DNA from: PALSA-1353 sp036267155
Lineage (GTDB): Bacteria; Planctomycetota; Phycisphaerae; Tepidisphaerales; Tepidisphaeraceae
Assembly (NCBI GenBank): GCA_036267155.1
Contig: DATAWP010000054.1
Coordinates: 124,001-188,000 of the forward strand
Length of the DNA stretch: 64,000 bases
Direction of reading: 5' to 3'
Both the position numbers and the translations under genes were made by a program. Below are positions 8,229-15,813 of the stretch, piece by piece; position 1 is the first letter of the stretch; each line of letters opens with the position of its first letter. Below the pieces are notes generated by a model that saw only the letters and a list, made by a program, of their open reading frames with translations, made no database searches and was not told the origin of the DNA.

Positions 8229-8386
8229 TGTCCTTTCTTGATTACAAGCGTCATTCCGCAAATCGGACACCTGCCCGGCTTGTCAGAGCTTATCTGCGGG
8301 CGCATTGGGCAGACGTACAAGGTTTTGCCGGCACTCGGTACCGTTGTAGGTGTCACCATCGGCGCCGCTGGCGCTGGCGATTTCAT
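8225..8386 (-). CDS. 53-residue heavy-metal-binding domain protein
   Basis: A short gene between the multicopper oxidase and the DUF2231 gene. After an Ala/Pro-rich start (MKSPAPAAPM) it contains YVCPMRPQISSDKPGRCPIC followed by GMTLV, the heavy-metal-binding motif (YxCPMHP...PGxCPxCGM) found in CopA/CusA-type P-ATPases and CusB-like adaptors. TGAGGA stands 6 bases before the ATG; it starts 12 bases after the oxidase stop and overlaps the next gene by ATGA. The His normally after CPM is Arg here. Likely a small copper-binding or sensing protein without its own signal peptide. Confidence 0.8.
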   Translation of the reverse strand: MKSPAPAAPMVTPTTVPSAGKTLYVCPMRPQISSDKPGRCPICGMTLVIKKGQ

Positions 8387-8398
8387 GGAATCCTCAAT

Positions 8399-9748
8399 CT
8401 AAACGCCCACATCGATGCCGTCACGGCGAAGTTCCGAGGCCGTCGCGGCCATGGGGACCGTGCCCGGAGGAAATTTGTAATCGCCCGGATCGTCGTAGCC
8501 GTTAAGCGCTTCGCGCACTTTGACGAGTGTGAACATCCCTCCCATGTCAACCAGGCCGAATTGGCCTTTGCCGCCGAGCATGGGAATGCTGTTTTTCGGG
8601 ACGGGCATGCCCAGCTCAGGCGTGTCGCCCATTCCATCCGCGCCCATCGTCATGTAGTTGGGAAGGAGCGGCTGCACGACCTTGTCGATGGCGCCGGCAT
8701 TCACACCAATGAGGTTTGGAACATTGTGGCCCATTTGATTCATGGTGTGATGGGTCATATGACAGTGCATTGCCCAATCGCCGGGATTGTCGGCGATGAA
8801 TTCCACGGCGCGGGTGGAACCGGCGGGAACCAGGAACGTGTTGCCCGCGTGCCGCGCCGATTCCTGAACCGTTCCGCCGTCCGCTTCGACCAGCGTCATT
8901 TGAAATCCGTGAAGATGAATCGGATGGTGGTCCATCGCGCTGAGATTGCCCAGGCGGATGCGCACGCGCTCTCCTGCCTGGGCCACCAGCGGATGGGTAG
9001 CCGGAAAAACCTTGCTGTTCATCGTGAACAGGTTGAAATCGGTCATCTCCATGGTGACCGGGCGGCGGGCGCCGGGGTCGATCCGCCATTCGCTGAGCAT
9101 GATGGCGTAATCACGATCCGCCGGATTATGCCGGCGCTGACGCGGGTGGACCACGAACATCCCCATCATTCCCATCGCGTCCTGCGTCATGGTGTCGAAG
9201 TGCGAGTGATACATGAACGTACCGGGCTCGGGGAGGGTGAATTCATAACGGAATGTGGCGCCGGTCGGGATGGGCTCCTGCGTCAGACCCGCCACGCCGT
9301 CCATGCCGTTGATGTTGCGGATCCCATGCCAGTGGACGGTGGTGGCTTCCGGAAGGCGGTTGGTCACGTAAATGCGCACACGGTCACCTTCGACAGCTTC
9401 GATGGTGGGTCCCGGCGTTCGTCCGTTGTAGCCCCAGCAGGACGCGATCAGGCCCGGGGCGAATTCGTGTTCGATTTCCCCGGCGATCAGGTGCATCACT
9501 TTCAGGCCGCCGACGATCTTGAACGGCAACGTCACGCCGTTAGGCGTGTAAACCGGCGTGTAATCGCGCACGGGTAGGCCGGGCGGTTGGGGTGGCGTGT
9601 GGGCTGAAGTTTTATCCTTGTTTTCGTTCACGGGATCATGCACTTGCGCTTCGTCCGTCGCGGCTTGGGTTGAGTCGGCGATGCGGTCGAAAAGCATGAC
9701 TCCGCCGGCCAATGCGGCCGCACCGATCATTTCGCGTCGTGTCATCAT
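8399..9748 (-). CDS. Multicopper oxidase (copper resistance)
   Basis: 449 residues; the N-terminus (TRREMIGAAALAGGV) looks like a Tat-type signal, so export as a folded copper enzyme is expected. All four copper-binding signatures are visible in order: HWHGI, HSHFD, HPIHLHGF and HCHMTHHTMNQM. These hold the type 1 and trinuclear centres of laccase/CueO/CumA-like oxidases. Met-rich stretches near the C-terminus are consistent with a cuprous oxidase. It overlaps the stop of the upstream TolC-like gene (ATGA). Substrate (Cu(I), Mn or phenols) cannot be fixed from sequence. Confidence 0.93.
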   Translation of the reverse strand: MMTRREMIGAAALAGGVMLFDRIADSTQAATDEAQVHDPVNENKDKTSAHTPPQPPGLPVRDYTPVYTPNGVTLPFKIVGGLKVMHLIAGEIEHEFAPGLIASCWGYNGRTPGPTIEAVEGDRVRIYVTNRLPEATTVHWHGIRNINGMDGVAGLTQEPIPTGATFRYEFTLPEPGTFMYHSHFDTMTQDAMGMMGMFVVHPRQRRHNPADRDYAIMLSEWRIDPGARRPVTMEMTDFNLFTMNSKVFPATHPLVAQAGERVRIRLGNLSAMDHHPIHLHGFQMTLVEADGGTVQESARHAGNTFLVPAGSTRAVEFIADNPGDWAMHCHMTHHTMNQMGHNVPNLIGVNAGAIDKVVQPLLPNYMTMGADGMGDTPELGMPVPKNSIPMLGGKGQFGLVDMGGMFTLVKVREALNGYDDPGDYKFPPGTVPMAATASELRRDGIDVGV

Positions 9749-11181
9749 GGCACTTCTCCGTAAGAATCGTTTTGTTGTTTGGAATCGGCTCGGCTGGTTG
9801 GCAATGTGGCGGGGATCGCGGGGATCAGTCGTCCACCCACCGCGCGTTCCACGTCGGCACGAGCCGTCCAGTAATCGCGCAGTGCTTCAATATATTCACG
9901 CGCCGCGTCGATCTGATCCCGCTTGGCTTGCAAAAGCTGGAATACGCCCAGGAACATGCCGTTGTATTGAAGCTGCGTTTGACGGAGCAAGTCCTGCTCG
10001 ATGGGCAGAACCTGATCGCGGTAGAGCAGCGCCTTTGTCCTCGCGTTCAGCAGCCGCGCGCTTGCGGCGCGCACTTCGGATCGGACATCCACTGTCACGG
10101 CGTAGTAACGCTCTTCGCTTTGCCGAAGAACTGCCTGAGCCCGCGCGATCTTCGCCTGGCCCTGGTCAAAGAGCGGAATGGGCAGCGACAACGTCGGGCC
10201 GATGCGCCACTGGCCGTCGGTTTCGTGCTCAAACTCCGGGCCCAAATCGACCTCTTGAAAGAAGCGAAAATCGGCGGTCAAGCCAAGCGTGCGGGCCTGA
10301 ACCAACACGTCTTGGTGCGCGGCGGCCACATCCTGCCGCTGCCGCAGCGCCAGAGATTCCAATCCTTCAACGGAAATCTCCCGAGCGGGAACATCGGGAA
10401 GATGGCCAGCGCCTTTCCATTGGGTATCCGGTCCCCAAACACCCATCACGTCGTTGAGGGACTCGCGGGATTCGGCTGCGGCAGCTTGCGCATCAGCCAG
10501 ATCGACCCTCGCTCGCGCGTCTTGCGCGCGCTGGCTGGCAATCTCCAGATCGTTCATGTTGCCGGCATCATGGAGCTTTCTGGCCGCTTCGAAGGATGCC
10601 GCAGCCGCTTGCGCGATTGCCTTTCGGAGTTCCACGGTCTGCACTGCGGCTTGATAAGTGAAGAAAGCCGAACGCGCCTGAGCCGCCAGCGACAGGACTT
10701 CATCCGACACCCTGGCTTTGGCCTGATCGAACTGTCCCTGCGCCAGCTTTTGCCGGGCCGGGATCAAAGCGATGTCGAGAAAATCCTCCGCCGCCGCGAT
10801 GTCCAGGTATGTGCCGGATGGTCCGCGGTTCGGGAATCGTACCCCCAGATCGAACACGGGATTCTTCAGCAGACCGGCTTGAACGAGATCCGCCTGGGCA
10901 ATTCCCAAGTCCTCGAACGTCGCTTGAAGATGACGGTTGTTCAGCAACGCGATCTGTGCGGCGTCAGATGCGCTCAGTTCGTGGCTCAGAAGCTCATGCA
11001 CTTTGAAAGCAACAGCCCGATCGTCGGCCGTGTTTCTATTCCATTGCACAATGTAACCGGTGCGATCAACTGCCAATTGCTGTACGTCACTGAAACCCGC
11101 ATCCTTTGGCACGGCCGCACAGCCCGCCAGTAACCCTACGGCCGCGATTGCACACGCACTCAACAGAGTAGAGCGACACAT
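9745..11181 (-). CDS. TolC-family outer-membrane efflux lipoprotein
   Basis: 478 residues from the Met at 11181, which has AAGGAG about 10 bases upstream and begins a lipoprotein signal with lipobox LAGC (MCRSTLLSACAIAAVGLLAG then C). The mature protein is rich in long amphipathic Ala/Gln helices with two repeat halves, typical of TolC/OprM/CusC channels. In this operon it would be the outer-membrane part of a metal efflux pump, but the inner-membrane RND pump survives only as a fragment upstream. Stop overlaps the oxidase start. Confidence 0.88.
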   Translation of the reverse strand: MCRSTLLSACAIAAVGLLAGCAAVPKDAGFSDVQQLAVDRTGYIVQWNRNTADDRAVAFKVHELLSHELSASDAAQIALLNNRHLQATFEDLGIAQADLVQAGLLKNPVFDLGVRFPNRGPSGTYLDIAAAEDFLDIALIPARQKLAQGQFDQAKARVSDEVLSLAAQARSAFFTYQAAVQTVELRKAIAQAAAASFEAARKLHDAGNMNDLEIASQRAQDARARVDLADAQAAAAESRESLNDVMGVWGPDTQWKGAGHLPDVPAREISVEGLESLALRQRQDVAAAHQDVLVQARTLGLTADFRFFQEVDLGPEFEHETDGQWRIGPTLSLPIPLFDQGQAKIARAQAVLRQSEERYYAVTVDVRSEVRAASARLLNARTKALLYRDQVLPIEQDLLRQTQLQYNGMFLGVFQLLQAKRDQIDAAREYIEALRDYWTARADVERAVGGRLIPAIPATLPTSRADSKQQNDSYGEVP

Positions 11182-11332
11182 TTGATTCGGCTCCTTCGAC
11201 GGCGGATAAAAAAGGCAATGGACCAACTTGTCTCGCGTGGCGCGCAACGCGCGCAAAAGGTCGGTGCAAAGTTGCGGCCCCGGCGGTTGACATTGAGCAA
11301 CCAGCCGCAATGGGCTCAAATTTGGAGCGGGA

Positions 11333-11764
11333 TCAGATGGTCAGCGCGCAGTGCAGGCGCAATAGAGTTGGCGGGCCGCACAGAGGAGGCGGATCGGTGA
11401 AGTGGTGACTTGATTGAAGCTGAACAATTGCACGGGATTGCAAGTTGGGCGTGCCAAGGCTTGCGTGCAAAACGCAATAGTCGAAAGGGGTCGAAAGATG
11501 CTGAGCTGCCGAGGATTCACTGACCAGCGTGCCTTGGCAGTGCTGGCAACAGTGATGCGGTTCCTTGCCATTATGACCCGGGCAGTGATCGGCATCGGGT
11601 TGACCACAATCATCGTCCCCGCTGCAGCAAGACCGGGTTTGTGATCCTTGACGGCAACAAGCATCATCAACCGCCTGTGAGGCCCCGCACCAACAGTTGA
11701 CACTCGTCACGAGGATGACAACCGCCGTAAAGCTCGCGAACAGCCTTTGCCGCAACGACCGCAT
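11333..11764 (-). CDS. Cys/His-rich secreted protein
   Basis: 143 residues with an N-terminal hydrophobic signal (LFASFTAVVILVTSV) and a strongly Cys/His-rich central part, with many CC and CxxC pairs (DDACCRQG, SCCSGDDDCG, HHCCQHCQG). It is probably a periplasmic metal sponge or chaperone; no named family recognised. It is the first intact gene of the copper block, 151 bp upstream of the TolC gene. A possible promoter sits directly in front of the ATG. Confidence 0.65.
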   Translation of the reverse strand: MRSLRQRLFASFTAVVILVTSVNCWCGASQAVDDACCRQGSQTRSCCSGDDDCGQPDADHCPGHNGKEPHHCCQHCQGTLVSESSAAQHLSTPFDYCVLHASLGTPNLQSRAIVQLQSSHHFTDPPPLCGPPTLLRLHCALTI

Positions 11765-11771
11765 GGCCGAA

Positions 11772-11800
11772 GTCCTAAGACGCGCGATTGCAATTGTCAA
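11772..11800 (-). promoter_or_regulatory. Candidate promoter of the copper block
   Basis: On the minus strand TTGACA (11800-11795) is followed after 17 bases by TAGGAC (11777-11772); the ATG of the Cys-rich protein lies only 7 bases further. The spacer contains the palindrome ATTGCAAT (11787-11794), which could be an operator. The -10 match is weak and the leader would be almost absent. Confidence 0.35.
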
Positions 11801-11825
11801 GCTCTCCGCTGGTCTGCACCGACGA

Positions 11826-12047
11826 CTAGACGACTTCCCACCAAGCCCACAAAACGGAATTAGCCATGGACGCCTTCTCCGTTTCCCGTAGCCGTAACGG
11901 CTGCCAATGCACATCGAGGCGCGGTTGGTTTGGGTTTTTGACCAAAGTGAAGCGTTTAGTCACATAAAAGATAATTGGGTAGATCAGCAGTTCCATCGGG
12001 AAACCGGCCCCGAGGCCGCCGATCATCGGCACGGCGAGCCGGCGCAT
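11826..12047 (-). pseudogene. C-terminal remnant of a heavy-metal RND efflux pump
   Basis: The first half of this 73-residue frame (MRRLAVPMIGG, then MELLIYPIIFYVTKRFTL) matches the last periplasmic loop and final transmembrane helix of CusA/CzcA-type pumps (consensus RRxAxPMIGG...PxxY). Everything upstream, about 1000 residues, is missing. The homology begins exactly where the plus-strand integrase remnant begins, so the gene was cut by a rearrangement. It is co-directional with the copper genes and was probably the pump of that operon. Confidence 0.65.
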
Positions 12048-12341
12048 GGTGGCCCGGCACTCGACGATCACGTTGACGATGGATCGGTACACGCATTTGC
12101 GGCGTGAAGATTTGGCCGGCGCCCTGGGCGTGTTGCCGGACCTGTCCAGCACGCGGCAAGCGGCCGTGGCGACGGGAACGGACGATGCGACGATTTCCCT
12201 TGCACCCAGCTTGTCACCAAACGGCGCAATTCGGCGCAATTCGGCGCAATCTGGCGGAATGAAAGCCGATCTTGTAGGATCGTCGGAGACAGCGGAAACA
12301 TCGGCAAAAAACAGAGGTTTCCCGAGTGAAGTTGCAATTGA
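12046..12341 (+). pseudogene. C-terminal remnant of a tyrosine recombinase/integrase
   Basis: The frame opens with RHSTITLTMDRYTHL, the tyrosine box of phage-type integrases (His of the HxxR-distal part and the nucleophilic Tyr), followed by an AGALGVLPDLS helix and a tail typical of planctomycete integrases. The N-terminal and most of the catalytic domain (Arg, Lys, HxxR) are absent. The open frame continues straight into tRNA-Tyr with no stop, as expected for an integrase at its attachment site. Not functional as it stands. Confidence 0.7.
12221..12260. repeat. 10-bp tandem repeat in the integrase tail
   Basis: Four consecutive units of the form TCGGCGCAAT (first unit starts with A, last is CTGGCGGAAT). 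The third unit is an exact copy of the second. They fall in the tail of the integrase remnant. Not a multiple of three, so unit number changes would shift the frame. Confidence 0.7.
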
Positions 12342-12423
12342 GGGCGTGTACCGAAGTGGTCAAACGGGTCAGACTGTAAATCTGATGGCTCTGCCTTCGA
12401 AGGTTCGAATCCTTCCGCGCCCA
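12342..12423 (+). tRNA. tRNA-Tyr (anticodon GTA)
   Basis: Acceptor stem GGGCGTG (12342-12348) pairs with CGCGCCC (12416-12422) including one G-U, discriminator A. Anticodon stem TCAGA/TCTGA (12369-12373/12381-12385) closes the loop CTGTAAA with anticodon GTA at 12376-12378. T arm GAAGG-TTCGAAT-CCTTC is canonical, and the variable arm is long as in bacterial class II tRNA-Tyr. No CCA is encoded. Confidence 0.95.
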
Positions 12424-12526
12424 TTGCTCTCATCGCCCCGGCCGATGCTGTCGAGCCTTAGGAAACCGCCCAGGCGCTTCGTGACCGTAACATCTCCTCC
12501 CGGATATAGATCGCGCTCTTGCCGAT

Positions 12527-13570
12527 TCAGAACGTCCAACCCACGCCGAGGATGTATTGTGTTGTCGTCCGATGGGCCGTTGGGGCGGGATGGGAATCGT
12601 AATCGACCTCGGCCTTCAATTCTGAAAACATTCTCTTGGTGATCGCGAGCCGCAGGCCGGCGTCCGAGAGGATCAGATAATCGTTCACGTTCTGAACCGA
12701 GGGGAAATAAGCGACATCGTTGAAAACTTTGAGTCGGGAATCCAGCAGCGTCTTGTCCACGTGGTACGCCAGCCGAACCGAGACATTCTGATTGGCGGCA
12801 GCGACGTTGCTGTACTGCTCGTATACCCAGGAAACGCCGCCTTCCAAATTCGCGTTGAAATCGGGCCTTTCAATGACTTGATATCCGGCGCCGATACCGG
12901 GGGTGAGACGGAGATTGAGGAATTGAATGCGGTCCTTTTCGATGCGCACATTGCCGTAGCCGTACCACTGCTTGCTGAAGAAATAGTCGTAATTGGCGCG
13001 GATAAACCAGTTGTCTTCGGTGGTCGTGTCAACGCCGTTGACTTTTTGTTTTCCGAACAGATACGCGCCGCCGAAGCCGAGGCGGTCGTTGTCGCCGCGG
13101 CGGGTGGCGTCGATGCTGGCGCCAAACTGCAAGGTCGTGGTGGTGGACTGGGCGTACAATCCGTTGACGACGATCGAACCGGTCAAAACCGCCGCCGGAG
13201 GGTTGATTCTGCTAATCCTGGACATGGGAATGGCCGGAGCGTTCAACAGACCACCGGGCGCGGTGCTGAACTGACCGGGGGCGCCCTCGGAGATCCGCTG
13301 GTTGAGCAGCGTGCCATCGTCCAACTGGACTTTGATCGGTCCATCGGTGGAAAAGGTTTTTACATCCGAGAGGGCGACGGTAATCTTGCCGGCGATTGGG
13401 GAGATGATGATGAGTTGACCCGCATCGGCCGAATCAATGGTGCCGGTGATGATGTCGCCGTTTTTGAGCACAATCTGATCGGCCGCCACCCATGCCGGCG
13501 ACGTGGCGAGGCACAACACAAACGCAACGGCGCATCGGCGCAATCGAAGCGGGCTGATACGATATCGCAT
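12527..13570 (-). CDS. DUF481 outer-membrane protein
   Basis: 347 residues with a signal peptide (cleavage after SPAWVAA). Residues 30-110 hold a small beta domain that starts DQIVLKNGDIITGTI, common before planctomycete DUF481 proteins. The remainder alternates aromatic/hydrophobic strands (FIRANYDYFFSKQWYGYGN, YILGVGWTF at the end) and matches DUF481, the YdiY-like salt-induced outer-membrane barrel. The terminal Phe is typical of BAM-inserted barrels. AAGGAG precedes the ATG. It diverges from the O-GlcNAc-transferase gene across only 48 bp. Confidence 0.85.
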   Translation of the reverse strand: MRYRISPLRLRRCAVAFVLCLATSPAWVAADQIVLKNGDIITGTIDSADAGQLIIISPIAGKITVALSDVKTFSTDGPIKVQLDDGTLLNQRISEGAPGQFSTAPGGLLNAPAIPMSRISRINPPAAVLTGSIVVNGLYAQSTTTTLQFGASIDATRRGDNDRLGFGGAYLFGKQKVNGVDTTTEDNWFIRANYDYFFSKQWYGYGNVRIEKDRIQFLNLRLTPGIGAGYQVIERPDFNANLEGGVSWVYEQYSNVAAANQNVSVRLAYHVDKTLLDSRLKVFNDVAYFPSVQNVNDYLILSDAGLRLAITKRMFSELKAEVDYDSHPAPTAHRTTTQYILGVGWTF

Positions 13571-13618
13571 ATATCATCTCCTTGTGATGGCGAACGATTG
13601 GACGAGCATAACAATCTC

Positions 13619-15784
13619 ATGCATAAAGTGAAATTAATGGACCCCTTACCACAGTTGGAAACTGGGCTGGAGCATCATCAGGCGGGGCGCTTGCCCGAGG
13701 CGGAGGCGATATATCGCCGAATTTTGGCGGCACAGCCCAATAATCCCGATGCAACGCATCTTCTGGGCCTGATTGAAAGCCAATACCTCCGCTTCGACAG
13801 CGCGATCGAGATGATCCGGCGGGCGATTACGCTCAATCCGAATGCGCCGGACTATCACGACAACCTGGGCTTGGTGTATCAGTCGGTGTCGCGGGTGAAC
13901 GAGGCCATCGCCTGCCATCGAAAAGCGGCGGAGTTGAATCCGCGGCATTTGAAGGCCCATTTCCATTTGGCCAACACGCTGTACATGCAGAATCGTTTTG
14001 AAGAAGCGATCGTGGAATATCGGCTGGCGGTGAGTATCACGCCGGGTTCCTCCGACGCCCTCCAGAATCTCGGCACGGCCCTGCACCGCGCAGGAAAGTT
14101 GGACGAATCGGAAGCGAGTCTGCGTCGGGCATTGGCGCTGAAGCCGAACTCGGCGGATGCGCACAACAATCTGGGCGTGGTGCTGGCGGAAATGATGCGC
14201 TACGAGGAGGCGATCGCCGAGTATTCGGAGGCGGTGCGATACCGGCCGGACTTCGCCCCCGCCCTATCGAACCTGGGCGCGGCCCTACGGTTGCGCGGCC
14301 AACATCAGAAGGCAATCGAGGTGTTGCGGAAATCGCAGCAGCTCGCTCCCAACGTTCCGGAAACGCTGAACAACCTGGGCATCGCGCTAAAGGACACGGG
14401 GCAGCTCGATGAGGCCATCAAGGTCTTCGATCGCTGCCTCGCGCTGAAGCCGACGCAGCGCGATGCCCTGAATAATCTGGCCAATGCGCACAAGGATTGC
14501 GGCAACATCCAGGATGCCGTCGCACATTACGCCCGCTCGCTGGCGATCGGGCCGGATTACCGCATTCACAGCAACATGACATACACGCTGCAATTTCATC
14601 CGGGATACGATGATGAATCGCTGTTTCGCGAGCAGCGGCGATGGAACGAGCTTTACGCGATGCCGCTGGCGCAATCCGTCCGGCCGCACCAGAACGACCG
14701 GGATCCGAATCGGCGGCTCAAAGTGGGCTATGTTTCCGCCTATTTCTACGCGCAGGCGGAATCGTTTTTTGTGGTGCCGCTGCTCGAAAAACATGACTTG
14801 GAACAATTCGAAATACACTGCTATTCCAGCGTCATTAAGCCGGACAGCGTGACCGCGCGTCTGAAATCCAAGCCACTGGTCTGGCACGATGTTCTGGGCC
14901 GTCCGGATGCCGACGTGGCGGAACAGATTCGCCGCGACCGCATTGATGTCTTGATCGATCTGGCGATGCACATGGCGCACAATCGCCTGCCGACGTTCGC
15001 GCGCAAGCCGGCGCCGGTGCAGGTGACGTGGCTGGCGTATCCCGGGGGGACCGGGCTGGATGCGATGGATTATCGCATCACCGACGGATTCATGGACCCG
15101 CCGGATAAACCGGCGACCTACTACCGCGAGGAATCGATCCGCTTGGCGGATTGCTGGTGCTGCTACGATCCGCTGACCGATGCCGGTCCGGCGGCGGCTC
15201 GAAACGGGGGACCGATCCGTTTCGCGTCGATCAACAATCCCTGCAAAAATAACGAGCCGCTGCTGCGGCTTTGGGCTCGGGTCATGCAGTCGGCGCCGGA
15301 TTCCACGATCCTAATCCTGGCATCGGGCGAGGGGCATCGAAACAAGCTTCGCGGCATTCTCCAGAGCGCGGGCATCGCGCCGCAGCGCGTCGAGTTCGTC
15401 GATCGAATATCCCGAACGGACTATCTTCGGCATCACGACTCAATCGATATCTGTCTCGACACGCTACCGTACAACGGGATCACGACAACGTGCGATGCGC
15501 TGTGGATGGGCGTTCCGGTGGTGACCCTGATCGGCAAAACGGCCTCGGGGCGGGCGGGATTGAGCATCCTTTCCACGCTGGGCATGCCCGAATTGATTGC
15601 AAAAACCGAGGACGATTTCGTGAAGATTGCCGCCGACCTTTCACAAGATCGGCCGCGATTGAACGAGTTGCGTTCGACGTTGCGGGAACGGATGCGTCAA
15701 TCGCCGTTGATGGATGCCGCGGGGTTTGCCCGAAAGATGGAGACCGCGTACCGCGACATGTGGCGACGTTGGTGCGGCAGGTAG
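13619..15784 (+). CDS. TPR protein with SPINDLY/OGT-type glycosyltransferase domain, copy 1
   Basis: About 721 residues. Residues 1-320 are roughly nine tetratricopeptide repeats (for example ALKPNSADAHNNLGVVLAEM, NVPETLNNLGIALKDTGQLD). Residues 345-715 are a GT41 O-GlcNAc-transferase-like catalytic domain with RLKVGYVSAYF, APVQVTWLAYPGGTGLDAMD, DICLDTLPYNGITTTCDALW and GVPVVTLIG motifs. GT41 enzymes glycosylate Ser/Thr of proteins from UDP-GlcNAc or related donors. No signal peptide, so cytoplasmic. Start is uncertain (13619 or the Met at 13637). A shorter paralogue follows immediately. Confidence 0.9.
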   Translation: MHKVKLMDPLPQLETGLEHHQAGRLPEAEAIYRRILAAQPNNPDATHLLGLIESQYLRFDSAIEMIRRAITLNPNAPDYHDNLGLVYQSVSRVNEAIACHRKAAELNPRHLKAHFHLANTLYMQNRFEEAIVEYRLAVSITPGSSDALQNLGTALHRAGKLDESEASLRRALALKPNSADAHNNLGVVLAEMMRYEEAIAEYSEAVRYRPDFAPALSNLGAALRLRGQHQKAIEVLRKSQQLAPNVPETLNNLGIALKDTGQLDEAIKVFDRCLALKPTQRDALNNLANAHKDCGNIQDAVAHYARSLAIGPDYRIHSNMTYTLQFHPGYDDESLFREQRRWNELYAMPLAQSVRPHQNDRDPNRRLKVGYVSAYFYAQAESFFVVPLLEKHDLEQFEIHCYSSVIKPDSVTARLKSKPLVWHDVLGRPDADVAEQIRRDRIDVLIDLAMHMAHNRLPTFARKPAPVQVTWLAYPGGTGLDAMDYRITDGFMDPPDKPATYYREESIRLADCWCCYDPLTDAGPAAARNGGPIRFASINNPCKNNEPLLRLWARVMQSAPDSTILILASGEGHRNKLRGILQSAGIAPQRVEFVDRISRTDYLRHHDSIDICLDTLPYNGITTTCDALWMGVPVVTLIGKTASGRAGLSILSTLGMPELIAKTEDDFVKIAADLSQDRPRLNELRSTLRERMRQSPLMDAAGFARKMETAYRDMWRRWCGR

Positions 15785-15813
15785 ATAGCGACCTTGTATT
15801 TCTCTCACCGGCC

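Noticed and set aside
8228..9577. Long plus-strand frame of 449 codons opposite the multicopper oxidase
   Set aside because: It is the antisense of a gene with all copper motifs; its His/Val-rich composition is typical of a shadow frame.
12424..12642. Continuation of the integrase frame beyond tRNA-Tyr as coding sequence
   Set aside because: The frame there is a translation of the tRNA and of the antisense strand of the DUF481 gene; no domain is recognisable.
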